A stretch of 64,000 nt of DNA from contig NZ_NOIH01000002.1 in assembly GCF_002245655.1 (NCBI RefSeq), positions 62,001 through 126,000 on the forward strand, given 5' to 3'. The position numbers were made by a program, and so were the translations under genes. The notes under the pieces were generated by a model. The model had not been told where the DNA came from, ran no database searches, and saw nothing but the letters and a program-made list of their open reading frames with translations. The stretch comes from Thauera propionica (GTDB lineage Bacteria; Pseudomonadota; Gammaproteobacteria; Burkholderiales; Rhodocyclaceae). Shown here in pieces: positions 1 to 9,338 of this stretch; within the stretch, counting starts at the first letter, position 1, and each line of letters starts with the position of its first letter.

Positions 1-147
1 CGGCCTGTGGTGGCGCCTGCACATGAAGAACACGCCCAAGCAGGCACCGATCAGGCGGCCGGACAGCAGCTTCAGCGCCGCAGGCAATCGGTAGGCAGGT
101 CGATCGCGCCGGCCCGGCGGACCCTCAGCACCGGCCCTCAGCTGACC
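1..147. other. Window edge, no supported gene
   Basis: This stretch follows the msbA stop codon on the minus strand. One minus-strand frame stays open to the window edge, but it has no recognisable motif and no convincing start, so no gene is called. A gene downstream of msbA could begin here or just outside the window. Confidence 0.3.
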
Positions 148-1935
148 TCAGTTGCCGTACTCCTCGCCCCCTACGGCCTGCAGCCGCGCATAAGGGCCGC
201 CGCGAACAGACAGTTCGGCGTGCGTGCCACGTTCGACGATGCGGCCGTTCTCCATCACCAGGATCTGGTCCGCCTTCTCGATCGTCGACAGCCGGTGCGC
301 GATCACGATCGTGGTCCGCCCCACCATCAGGCGCTCGATCGCCGCCTGGATCAGGCGCTCGGACTCGGTATCCAGCGCCGAGGTCGCTTCGTCGAGAATC
401 AGGATCGGTGCGTTCTTCAGCAGCGCACGCGCAATCGCCAGCCGCTGCCGCTGGCCGCCGGAGAGCATCACGCCGTTCTCGCCGATCTCGGTATCCAGCC
501 CATTCGGCAGCCGGTCGATGAACTCCTTCGCCGCGGCGGCCTCCACTGCCGCCTCGATCGCCTCGCGCGGCGCGTCGGCCAGGTCGCCGTAGGCGATGTT
601 GTTGGCAACCGTATCGTTGAACAGCGTCACCTGCTGCGACACCAGCGCCACGTGGCGGCGCAGGTTGCGCAAGGTGTAGTCACGCACGTCCACACCATCG
701 ATACATAGCTCGCCGCAGTCGTGGTCGTAGAAGCGGGTGAACAGGCTGGCCAGCGTGGACTTGCCGCTGCCCGAGCGCCCCACCAGCGCCACCATCTGCC
801 CGGGTTGTACGTCGAATGAAAGCTCGTGCAGCACCTCGCGCTCCGTTCCCGGATAGCGGAACGACAGCCCGCGCACCTCGATGCGCCCCTCGACCCGCTC
901 GCGCGCCACCGTACCGCTGTCGGCCTCCGAAGGCTCGTCGAGCTGCTCGAAGATGCTCTCCGCCCCCGCCACGCCACGCTGGATCTTGGAGCTCACCTCC
1001 GACAACTGGCGGATCGGCTTGGGCAGCATCGCCGCCGCGGTGATGTAGGCGACCAGGTCGCCCGCGCTAGCGTCGCCGCGCAGCAGCAGCACCAGGAACA
1101 GCACCACCGACATCGCCGAATAGATGACCACCTGCAGCATCGGCGTGTAGGTGGCGTTGGTCTTGCCCATGCGCAACTGCTTGCGCGTGTTGTTCTCGCT
1201 CGCCTCGCGAAAACGGCGCGACTCGTAGTCCTCCCCGCCGAAGCTGCGCACCACCCGGTAGCCCTGAATGGTCTCGGACACGACATGGGTCACGTCGCCC
1301 ATCGCACGCTGGATCTTCTTCGCCTGCTTGCGAAACTTGCGCGACGCCCGCGACACCAGCACGCTGATCACCGGCAGCACCGCCACCATCACCAGCGTCA
1401 GCTTCCAGTTCATCCAGATCAGGTAGCCGAACAGGAAGACGACACTGAGCCCTTCGCGGATCACGATCTTGATCGCATCGGTCGCCGCCGCGGTCACCAT
1501 CGTCACGTTGAAGGTGATGCGCGAGATCAGGTGCCCAGAGTTGTGGCGGTCGAAGTAATGGTTGGGCAACCGCAGCATGCTGTCGAACAAGGCCAGGCGC
1601 AGGTCATGCACCAGCCCGAGCGACACCTTGCTCATGAAGTAATTGCCCAGGTAAGACCCCACCCCCTGCCAGATCGCGATCAGCACGATCATCACCGGCA
1701 CGGCCTTGACGAGGTCAATGCCATCGAGAAACGGCACGCCGAGCTGCAGACCCTCCGTCGCCCCCCCCAGGCCATCGACGAAGTACTTCATCACCCCGGC
1801 CAGCATCGGCTGGGACGAGGCGAAGATCATGAAGCCGAGGATGCTGACCGCGAACGTGCCGACGTAGGGGCGCACGTAGCTTAGGAGGCGGAAGTAGATG
1901 CGCAGGCTGGAGGGGGGGGAAATCACTGAAGCCAT
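148..1935 (-). CDS. msbA: Lipid A export ATP-binding/permease protein MsbA
   Basis: Homodimeric ABC exporter that flips lipid A-core across the inner membrane; 595 aa, close to the 582 aa of E. coli MsbA. The N-terminal half (about residues 15-320) is a six-helix transmembrane domain. The C-terminal half is a nucleotide-binding domain with Walker A GRSGSGKST, signature LSGGQRQ, and Walker B ILILDEATSALD followed by the switch histidine in IVIAHRLST. The ATG start gives MASVISPPSS just before the first helix region. It is divergent from the wbp genes, with 344 bp between them, and its place beside an O-antigen locus and two lpxL genes fits LPS assembly. Two runs of eight G/C lie inside the gene (1761-1768 and 1912-1919); I treat them as GC-rich coding sequence. 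Confidence 0.95.
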   Translation of the reverse strand: MASVISPPSSLRIYFRLLSYVRPYVGTFAVSILGFMIFASSQPMLAGVMKYFVDGLGGATEGLQLGVPFLDGIDLVKAVPVMIVLIAIWQGVGSYLGNYFMSKVSLGLVHDLRLALFDSMLRLPNHYFDRHNSGHLISRITFNVTMVTAAATDAIKIVIREGLSVVFLFGYLIWMNWKLTLVMVAVLPVISVLVSRASRKFRKQAKKIQRAMGDVTHVVSETIQGYRVVRSFGGEDYESRRFREASENNTRKQLRMGKTNATYTPMLQVVIYSAMSVVLFLVLLLRGDASAGDLVAYITAAAMLPKPIRQLSEVSSKIQRGVAGAESIFEQLDEPSEADSGTVARERVEGRIEVRGLSFRYPGTEREVLHELSFDVQPGQMVALVGRSGSGKSTLASLFTRFYDHDCGELCIDGVDVRDYTLRNLRRHVALVSQQVTLFNDTVANNIAYGDLADAPREAIEAAVEAAAAKEFIDRLPNGLDTEIGENGVMLSGGQRQRLAIARALLKNAPILILDEATSALDTESERLIQAAIERLMVGRTTIVIAHRLSTIEKADQILVMENGRIVERGTHAELSVRGGPYARLQAVGGEEYGN

Positions 1936-2017
1936 TGGGAATAAAGCTCATTTGTACAAAAAACAGCGCGAGTTTGGCGCCGCCTCAACTACTGTTGATA
2001 AGGCAAGAAGGCATCAT

Positions 2018-2031
2018 ACGTGACGTCACGT
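2018..2031. promoter_or_regulatory. Perfect 14-bp palindrome, possible operator
   Basis: The sequence ACGTGACGTCACGT reads identically on both strands. It lies 83 bp upstream of the msbA start and about 71 bp upstream of the candidate -35 box of the wbp operon. A symmetric site in a divergent promoter region suggests a dimeric regulator, but no cognate regulator is identified. Confidence 0.4.
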
Positions 2032-2101
2032 GACACCCCCCAACCGAACTAAGCCCTTTGTTTGAGATTTTCCATTTCATACATTTATCACTTCATACTC
2101 T

Positions 2102-2130
2102 TTGTAGGGATGCAATGTTGCTGCGATAAT
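2102..2130 (+). promoter_or_regulatory. Candidate sigma-70 promoter of the wbp operon
   Basis: A TTGTAG -35 box (2102-2107) and a GATAAT -10 box (2125-2130) are separated by 17 bp. Transcription would start near 2137, leaving a leader of about 140 nt before wbpA. The -35 box is weak (3 of 6 consensus bases), the -10 box good (5 of 6). Confidence 0.4.
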
Positions 2131-2279
2131 TTCGGGTTTTCACTTCCTCATGACTGACGACCAAGGCGACGCACAGATGCGGCGCATGGTTGTCTTTTTT
2201 GACTCTTGACATTGGAATCACTTGGCGCCTCCGCGCTAAGCAAGCACGTTTCAGTAACTCACATTCAGAGATTCAAAGC

Positions 2280-3581
<1,302 letters not shown>

Positions 3582-3582
3582 C

Positions 3583-4641
3583 ATGCATTTCGCCCCCCCG
3601 ATCACCGACCGCAAGATCCGCTTCGCCCTCGTGGGTTGCGGCCGCATTGCGCAGAACCACTTTGCCGCAATAGAAAAGCACGCCGACCGCTGCGAACTCG
3701 TCGACGTCTGCGACATCAACCCCAGCGCACTTGCTGCAGCAGTCGAGAAGACCGGCGCCCGGGGCCACGCTCGCTTGGCCGATCTGCTGGAAACGACCAC
3801 CGCCGACTGCGTCATCCTTACCACCCCGAGCGGCCTGCATCCGACGCAAACCATCGAGGTGGCGGAGGCCGGCAAGCACGTGATGACCGAGAAGCCCATG
3901 GCCACCCGCTGGCAGGATGGCCTGAAGATGGTCGAAGCCTGTGACAAGGCTGGCGTACGCCTCTTTGTCGTCAAGCAGAACCGCCGCAACGCCACGCTGC
4001 AGTTGCTCAAGCGTGCCGTCGAACAGAAGCGCTTCGGCAAGATCTACAGCGTGGGGGTAAACGTCTTCTGGACCCGCCCCCAGGACTACTACGACAGCGC
4101 CAAATGGCGCGGCACCTGGGAATTCGACGGCGGTGCCTTCATGAACCAGGCCAGCCACTACATCGACCTTCTCGACTGGCTGATTGGCCCGGTCGAATCC
4201 GTCATGGCCTACACCGGTACCTTGGCGCGGGACATCGAGGTTGAAGACTCGGGCGTCGCCGCGCTACGGTGGCGCAGCGGAGCAATGGGCACGCTCAACG
4301 TCACCATGCTCACCTACCCCAAGAACCTCGAGGGCAGCATCACCATCCTCGGCGAAAAGGGCACGGTTCGCGTCGGCGGCGTGGCGGTAAACGAGATCCA
4401 GCACTGGGAGTTCGCCGAAACCCTACCCGAAGACACGGAGATCAAGCAGGCCAACTACGCCACCACCAGCGTGTATGGCTTTGGCCACCCGCTCTACTAC
4501 GACAACGTTATCAACACGCTGCGTGGCGAAGCCGAGGCTGAGACCGACGGTCGCGAAGGCCTCAAGAGCCTGGAACTCCTGATCGCGATGTACCTGTCTG
4601 CACGCGACGGCAAGCGCGTCGCCCTGCCCCTGGAATACTGA
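3583..4641 (+). CDS. wbpB: UDP-GlcNAcA 3-dehydrogenase (WbpB-type, Gfo/Idh/MocA family)
   Basis: Oxidises C3 of UDP-GlcNAcA with tightly bound NAD+ to give the 3-keto sugar used by the aminotransferase WbpE. In the characterised P. aeruginosa enzyme the NADH is recycled by 2-oxoglutarate. The 352-aa protein shows an N-terminal Rossmann fold (VGCGRIAQNHF), the family EKP motif (EKPMATRW) and a C-terminal alpha/beta Gfo/Idh/MocA domain. It lies directly between wbpA and an FAD-dependent oxidoreductase gene that standard wbp/wlb clusters do not contain. Family membership is certain; substrate assignment rests on the complete wbpABDEI context. Confidence 0.88.
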   Translation: MHFAPPITDRKIRFALVGCGRIAQNHFAAIEKHADRCELVDVCDINPSALAAAVEKTGARGHARLADLLETTTADCVILTTPSGLHPTQTIEVAEAGKHVMTEKPMATRWQDGLKMVEACDKAGVRLFVVKQNRRNATLQLLKRAVEQKRFGKIYSVGVNVFWTRPQDYYDSAKWRGTWEFDGGAFMNQASHYIDLLDWLIGPVESVMAYTGTLARDIEVEDSGVAALRWRSGAMGTLNVTMLTYPKNLEGSITILGEKGTVRVGGVAVNEIQHWEFAETLPEDTEIKQANYATTSVYGFGHPLYYDNVINTLRGEAEAETDGREGLKSLELLIAMYLSARDGKRVALPLEY

Positions 4642-4644
4642 TCC

Positions 4645-5685
4645 GTGCGTGTTGCCGTAGTCGGCGCCGGCATCGTGGGAGCGTGCACTGCATGGGCGCT
4701 CGTACGCAAAGGCGCGGAAGTGAGCCTGTTCGAGCGCAAGCACCCCATGACCGAAACCAGCCGCGCGTCGTCGAAACTGCTGCATGGCGGTCTTCGCTAC
4801 CTCGAGGGCGGCCACCTCTGTCTCGTGCGCAAATCATTACAGGCCCGTGCGGTATGGCTTCAGCAGGCACCACACCTTTGTGAACCCCTGCAGTTGCTGC
4901 TACCCGTGTACGCCGACGTCGGGCGCCCGCGTTGGATCGTCGGCATGGGCATCCGGCTCTACGATCTGCTGGCGCGGGGCAGCGGCTTTCCGAAGGGCCG
5001 ATGGCTGTCGGCGGAGGAAGTTGCAACACTCCAGCCCGGACTGCTCCGGAAAGGTTTGCAGGGCGCCTATGCCTTCTACGACGCACAGATGGATGACCAA
5101 GCCCTGGGCAACTGGGTCATCGAGCAATTCTGCGCCGCGGGCGGTACGCTGCAATGCGAGCATGAGATCGCTCAGATCGACGCCCTGAGCGGCTTCGACC
5201 GAATCGTCAATGCCGCGGGGCCATGGGCGCTCGATCTTCGCAGGACCCAGCCCGGCCCGCCGTCCTATGCACTGGACTGGGTGCGCGGCAGCCACATCGT
5301 GCTCGACCGCCCCTGCCCGGCAGCCATGTTGTTGCAGATCCCCGGCGAGAAGCGCATCTTCTTCGTGCTGCCCAGACGGAATCAGACCCTCATCGGCACA
5401 ACCGAGGTCCGCCAGCCTGGCCCCGACAACCCTGGCCCAAGCGAGAAGGAAATCGACTACCTACTCGACGCACACAACCACTACCTGACGCCGGTTGCCC
5501 TACGCAGCGACATGGTCGAAGCGTTTTCAGGCGTCCGCCCGCTGCTACGCAGTGCAGACAACCCCTCGGACGCTACCCGGGAATGGGCCTTCGAACGCGT
5601 CGGCAAGGTACTCCATATTTACGGCGGCAAATGGACAACCGCCCAACTGCAGGGCGAGGAAGCCGCAACAAGGATTCTCCAATGA
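4645..5685 (+). CDS. FAD-dependent oxidoreductase, short GlpD-like
   Basis: A 346-aa member of the DAO/GlpD flavoprotein family. It has an N-terminal FAD-binding motif ([13 protein letters not shown]), the GlpD-like segment [16 protein letters not shown] around residues 36-51, and a C-terminal FAD-contacting GGKWTT motif. Full GlpD enzymes are about 500 aa; the C-terminal helical domain is absent, so this is a shorter relative. It starts with GTG three bases after wbpB and ends in an ATGA overlap with wbpD, so it is embedded in the sugar-nucleotide operon. The substrate is unknown. A 2-hydroxy acid, such as the 2-hydroxyglutarate made when WbpB is recycled, or sn-glycerol 3-phosphate are both possible. 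Confidence 0.8.
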   Translation: MRVAVVGAGIVGACTAWALVRKGAEVSLFERKHPMTETSRASSKLLHGGLRYLEGGHLCLVRKSLQARAVWLQQAPHLCEPLQLLLPVYADVGRPRWIVGMGIRLYDLLARGSGFPKGRWLSAEEVATLQPGLLRKGLQGAYAFYDAQMDDQALGNWVIEQFCAAGGTLQCEHEIAQIDALSGFDRIVNAAGPWALDLRRTQPGPPSYALDWVRGSHIVLDRPCPAAMLLQIPGEKRIFFVLPRRNQTLIGTTEVRQPGPDNPGPSEKEIDYLLDAHNHYLTPVALRSDMVEAFSGVRPLLRSADNPSDATREWAFERVGKVLHIYGGKWTTAQLQGEEAATRILQ

Positions 5686-6272
5686 CACAACCCAACTACA
5701 CGGCACATCCTAGCGCCATCGTCGACGACGGCGCGCAGATCGGCGAAGGCTCGCGCGTCTGGCACTTCGCCCACGTCTGCGCCGGCGCCCGCATCGGCAA
5801 GGGCGTTTCGCTCGGCCAGAACGTCTTCGTCGGTAACAAGGTCGTCATCGGCGACAAATGCAAGGTCCAGAACAACGTCTCGGTCTACGACAACGTCACC
5901 CTGGAAGAAGGCGTGTTCTGCGGCCCTAGCATGGTCTTCACGAACGTTTACAATCCGCGCTCGCTCATCGAGCGCAAGAGCGAATACCGCGACACTCTGG
6001 TCAAGCGCGGCGCCACCCTGGGCGCCAACTGCACCATCGTATGCGGCACCACCATCGGCGAATTCGCCTTCGTCGGCGCCGGCGCCGTCATCAACAAGGA
6101 CGTCAAACCCTACGCCCTGATGGTCGGCGTGCCAGCCCGCCAGGTCGGCTGGATGAGCGAATACGGCGAACAGATCCCGCTGCCGGTGAAAGGCAAGGGC
6201 GAATACACCTGCCCGCACACCGGCCAACAATATCGACTCAACGACCAAATCCTGGAGCGCATCAGCAAATGA
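5682..6272 (+). CDS. wbpD: UDP-2-acetamido-3-amino-glucuronate N-acetyltransferase (WbpD-type)
   Basis: Acetyl-CoA-dependent transferase that acetylates the C3 amino group to give UDP-GlcNAc3NAcA. The 196-aa protein is a left-handed beta-helix enzyme: hexapeptide repeats run from about residue 10 to 155 (for example [35 protein letters not shown]). The start at ATG 5682 overlaps the previous stop as ATGA, indicating translational coupling. The order wbpD then wbpE fits the pathway, although chemically WbpE acts first. Confidence 0.9.
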   Translation: MTQPNYTAHPSAIVDDGAQIGEGSRVWHFAHVCAGARIGKGVSLGQNVFVGNKVVIGDKCKVQNNVSVYDNVTLEEGVFCGPSMVFTNVYNPRSLIERKSEYRDTLVKRGATLGANCTIVCGTTIGEFAFVGAGAVINKDVKPYALMVGVPARQVGWMSEYGEQIPLPVKGKGEYTCPHTGQQYRLNDQILERISK

Positions 6273-7375
6273 GCATCCCCTTTATCGACCTCAAGGCCCA
6301 GTACCGCGCACTGCAACCGCAGATCCAGGCCCGCATCAATGCGGTCCTGGAGCACGGCCAATACATCATGGGGCCCGAGGTTCGCGAACTCGAAGAGCGC
6401 CTCGAGGCCTACACCGGTGCAAAGCATTGCATCACCGTCGCCAGCGGCACCGAGGCCCTCCTGATCAGCCTGATGGCCTTGGGTATCGGCCCCGGAGACG
6501 AAGTCATCACCACCCCGTTCACCTTCGTGGCCACCGCAGAGGTCATCGTCCTGCTTGGTGCCAAGCCGGTCTTCGTCGACATCGAACCCGACACCTGCAA
6601 CATCGATGCGAACCTGATCGAAGCCGCAATCACCCCGCGCACCAAGGCCATCATGCCGGTCAGCCTGTACGGCCAGCCGGCAGATATGGATGAGATCAAC
6701 GCCATCGCCGCGCGCCACGGCAATATCCCGGTGATCGAAGACGCCGCGCAGAGTTTTGGGGCCGAGTACAAGGGACGCAAGAGCTGCAACCTGTCCTCCA
6801 TCGGATGCACCAGCTTCTTCCCGAGCAAACCGCTGGGCTGTTATGGCGACGGCGGCGCAATCTTTACCAGCGACGACGCGATCGCACAGGCCTGCCGCGA
6901 GATCCGCGTTCACGGCCAGAGCAAGCGTTATGTGCACACCCGCGTCGGCGTCGGTGGGCGCATGGATACGCTGCAATGCGCGATCGTGCTCGCAAAGCTG
7001 GAGCGATTCGATTGGGAAATCGCACAGCGGCTCGAGATCGGTGCGCGATATAACCAGCTACTCGACGAAATCGGTTTCAAACGCGTAATCCAGCGCCCCG
7101 ACCGTACTTCTGTATACGGCCAGTTCACGGTGCTCTGCGAAGACAGGGAGGCGGTTCAGTCGTCATTCCAGAAGGCGGGCATCCCGACAGCGGTGCACTA
7201 CCCTGTTCCGCTGAACGAACAGCCGGCCTACAAGCATCTCTGCTGCCCGGATTGCACGCCTATTGCCAAAGAAACAGCAAAGAAGGTTATGAGCTTGCCG
7301 ATGAGCGCGGACTTTTCGTACGAAGATCAACGGACAGTCTGCAATCTCCTCAAGACTGGAGTTCATGATGCTTAA
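6269..7375 (+). CDS. wbpE: UDP-2-acetamido-3-keto-glucuronate aminotransferase (WbpE-type)
   Basis: PLP-dependent aminotransferase of the DegT/DnrJ/EryC1/StrS family that converts the 3-keto sugar to the 3-amino sugar using glutamate. The 368-aa protein carries the PLP-binding lysine at Lys187 in [14 protein letters not shown]. An acidic PLP-ring contact is present in [10 protein letters not shown], and the usual C-terminal substrate domain is complete. The start ATG overlaps the wbpD stop by 4 nt. Glutamate use would supply the 2-oxoglutarate that recycles WbpB. Confidence 0.9.
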   Translation: MSIPFIDLKAQYRALQPQIQARINAVLEHGQYIMGPEVRELEERLEAYTGAKHCITVASGTEALLISLMALGIGPGDEVITTPFTFVATAEVIVLLGAKPVFVDIEPDTCNIDANLIEAAITPRTKAIMPVSLYGQPADMDEINAIAARHGNIPVIEDAAQSFGAEYKGRKSCNLSSIGCTSFFPSKPLGCYGDGGAIFTSDDAIAQACREIRVHGQSKRYVHTRVGVGGRMDTLQCAIVLAKLERFDWEIAQRLEIGARYNQLLDEIGFKRVIQRPDRTSVYGQFTVLCEDREAVQSSFQKAGIPTAVHYPVPLNEQPAYKHLCCPDCTPIAKETAKKVMSLPMSADFSYEDQRTVCNLLKTGVHDA

Positions 7376-8459
7376 GATCCTCACTATCGTCGGCGCCCGC
7401 CCGCAGTTCATCAAGGCGGCAGCCGTGTCGCGCGTCATTCGCAATGACCATGCAGGCACCATCGAAGAGTTCCTGGTTCATACAGGACAGCATTACGACA
7501 CAAATATGTCGCAGGTCTTCTTCGACGAGCTCGACATTCCACACCCGAAGTTCAATCTCGAGATTTCAGGCGGCACTCACGGTGTAATGACCGGGCGCAT
7601 GCTGGAAGCAATCGAGAATGTGCTGCTGTCGGAGAAACCTGATTGGGTTTTGATTTACGGCGATACCAACTCCACACTAGCCGGCGCACTGGCCGCGGCT
7701 AAGCTGCATATTCCTGTCGCCCACGTGGAGGCTGGACTGCGCTCGTTCAACATGCGGATGCCCGAAGAGATCAATCGCATCCTGGCGGACCGTGTCTCCA
7801 ACCTGCTTTTTTGTCCTACTGAAGTCGCAGTGGAAAACCTGGCACGGGAAGGCGTTACGAAGGGCGTATCACTCGTCGGTGACGTGATGTACGACGTATC
7901 CCTGTACTACCGTGATGTCGCGCGATCGCGTAGCGATGCGCTCGATCGCTTCAACCTCAAGGAAGGTGAATACGTGCTCGCAACCTGCCATCGGGCAGAG
8001 AACACGGACGATCCTACCCGGCTTCGCGAAATCGGACTCGCACTTGCAGATCTTGCAGCCAATCAAGCAGTGATCCTTCCGGTTCACCCACGAACAGCGA
8101 AGATAATGGCAGACCAAGGACTCATCGCAGCTATGCGAAACGTAAAGCTGGTCGATCCCTTGCCTTTTCTCGACATGATTCGCCTTGAACAGTCCGCGCG
8201 CGTGATTGTCACCGACTCAGGTGGCGTGCAGAAGGAGGCTTTTTTCTATGATGTCCCTTGCGTCACGATGCGTGATGAAACCGAATGGGTGGAAACCGTG
8301 GAACTGGGCTGGAATGTTCTGACAGGTGCATCACGGGAACGAATCCTGTCAGCTGCATCCTCGCCTGCTCGACCTGTAGGGAAGGGCCATCATCCATACG
8401 GACACGGAGACGCGAGTGCCATGATCGTCAGACAGCTTCTTGCAGGCGGACTCTGCTAA
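7365..8459 (+). CDS. wbpI: UDP-GlcNAc3NAcA 2-epimerase (WbpI-type)
   Basis: Non-hydrolysing UDP-GlcNAc 2-epimerase-family enzyme, predicted to convert UDP-GlcNAc3NAcA to UDP-ManNAc3NAcA, the last step of the pathway. The 364-aa protein retains the family landmarks: VGARPQFIKAA, YGDTNSTLAG, HVEAGLRSF, MPEEINR and CHRAENTD, which carry the catalytic Asp, Glu and His residues. Two ATGs (7365 and 7368) are possible; both overlap the wbpE stop. It resembles the second epimerase at 12648 in every motif, so substrate assignment depends on position in the operon. It is followed by 96 bp and a fall in GC. Confidence 0.88.
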   Translation: MMLKILTIVGARPQFIKAAAVSRVIRNDHAGTIEEFLVHTGQHYDTNMSQVFFDELDIPHPKFNLEISGGTHGVMTGRMLEAIENVLLSEKPDWVLIYGDTNSTLAGALAAAKLHIPVAHVEAGLRSFNMRMPEEINRILADRVSNLLFCPTEVAVENLAREGVTKGVSLVGDVMYDVSLYYRDVARSRSDALDRFNLKEGEYVLATCHRAENTDDPTRLREIGLALADLAANQAVILPVHPRTAKIMADQGLIAAMRNVKLVDPLPFLDMIRLEQSARVIVTDSGGVQKEAFFYDVPCVTMRDETEWVETVELGWNVLTGASRERILSAASSPARPVGKGHHPYGHGDASAMIVRQLLAGGLC

Positions 8460-8555
8460 CCGAGCTCTTGTTTTTGACGACTCTCTCAGAGGGGACAGCC
8501 CTCTTCCATTCGCGACAACCTTTGCTGCCCTGTGCCCTAGCCAGATACGATAAAT

Positions 8556-9338
8556 ATGAAAGCTGCATTTGAATTGTGGAAATACCGGCGAACACTGTTC
8601 GCAACCGCATGGAGCGACATCCGCGGGAAGTATCGCGGGACCTTCCTCGGCATGGGGTGGAGCATCTTATACCCTATCGTTTTTCTTATTCTCTACGCAG
8701 TCGTTTACCTTTTTATTTTCAAGATCCGACTTCCAAACTATACACCTTTTGAGTACATACTTCTCATATTCTCAGGGCTAATCCCTTTCCTCGGTTTTTC
8801 GGAGTCATTATCCACAGGAGTCGGCTCAGTACTTGCCAATCGGGGACTGATTCGCAACACAATGTTCCCGATTGAGCTGGTACCCGTAAAAGCCGTCCTC
8901 GCCTCCAGCGTCACTATGATAGTGGGCCTTTCCATATTGCTGCCTATCCTGTGGCTACGCGGAACGATACTCCCTAGCCAAGCCCTTATTCCTCTCCTTC
9001 TTGTTCTGCAGCTCGTCTTTACTATCGGGTTGATTTGGCTCCTTTCTGCGCTGAATGTATTTTTTCAGGACATAGGACAGATGACTGGCGTTATGATTCT
9101 TTTCCTGATGCTAGTGTCGCCGATTGCTTATACACAGGACATGATACCAGCAGCCCTTATGCCGTTGATGTATCCTAATCCGCTCTTTTACATGATCATG
9201 CTCTATCGCGACACAATCATTCTCGGTGAAATCCCATTGGACCTGCTAGGCATCTTCACCTTAATTTCCCTAACTACCTTTTTCTCCGGGTACTACGTCT
9301 TCAATCGCCTCAAGTCCCTCTTTGCTGACTATGTCTGA
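8556..9338 (+). CDS. wzm: O-antigen/polysaccharide ABC transporter permease (Wzm-type)
   Basis: A 260-aa inner-membrane permease of the ABC-2 type. About six hydrophobic helices are visible, and the cytoplasmic N-terminus carries the family motif around WSDIRGKYRGTFLGMGWSI. It exports a complete undecaprenyl-linked polysaccharide with the ATPase encoded next, which it overlaps by 8 bp. Base composition is clearly more AT-rich than the wbp genes upstream. Presence of this pair and absence of Wzx/Wzy in the window point to ABC-dependent assembly. Confidence 0.9.
   Translation: MKAAFELWKYRRTLFATAWSDIRGKYRGTFLGMGWSILYPIVFLILYAVVYLFIFKIRLPNYTPFEYILLIFSGLIPFLGFSESLSTGVGSVLANRGLIRNTMFPIELVPVKAVLASSVTMIVGLSILLPILWLRGTILPSQALIPLLLVLQLVFTIGLIWLLSALNVFFQDIGQMTGVMILFLMLVSPIAYTQDMIPAALMPLMYPNPLFYMIMLYRDTIILGEIPLDLLGIFTLISLTTFFSGYYVFNRLKSLFADYV

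Larger units (their letters stand above)
1936..2279. promoter_or_regulatory. Divergent intergenic region between msbA and the wbp operon
   Basis: This 344-bp gene-free stretch is AT-rich compared with its flanks. It contains a perfect 14-bp palindrome (2018-2031) and one reasonable sigma-70 promoter toward wbpA (2102-2130). No JUMPstart/ops element (GGCGGTAG) was found by eye. It most likely carries the promoters of both msbA and the polysaccharide operon; no clear msbA promoter could be assigned. Confidence 0.5.

Noticed and set aside
1761-1919. Two runs of eight G/C inside msbA, possible phase-variation tracts
   Set aside because: MsbA is essential and such runs are expected in GC-rich coding DNA; no sign of a contingency gene.
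2190-2279. Upstream in-frame extension of wbpA
   Set aside because: The extra 30 residues are unlike the family N-terminus, which begins a few residues before the Rossmann strand.
1936-2279. JUMPstart/ops element expected upstream of a polysaccharide operon
   Set aside because: No GGCGGTAG or close match was found in this region.
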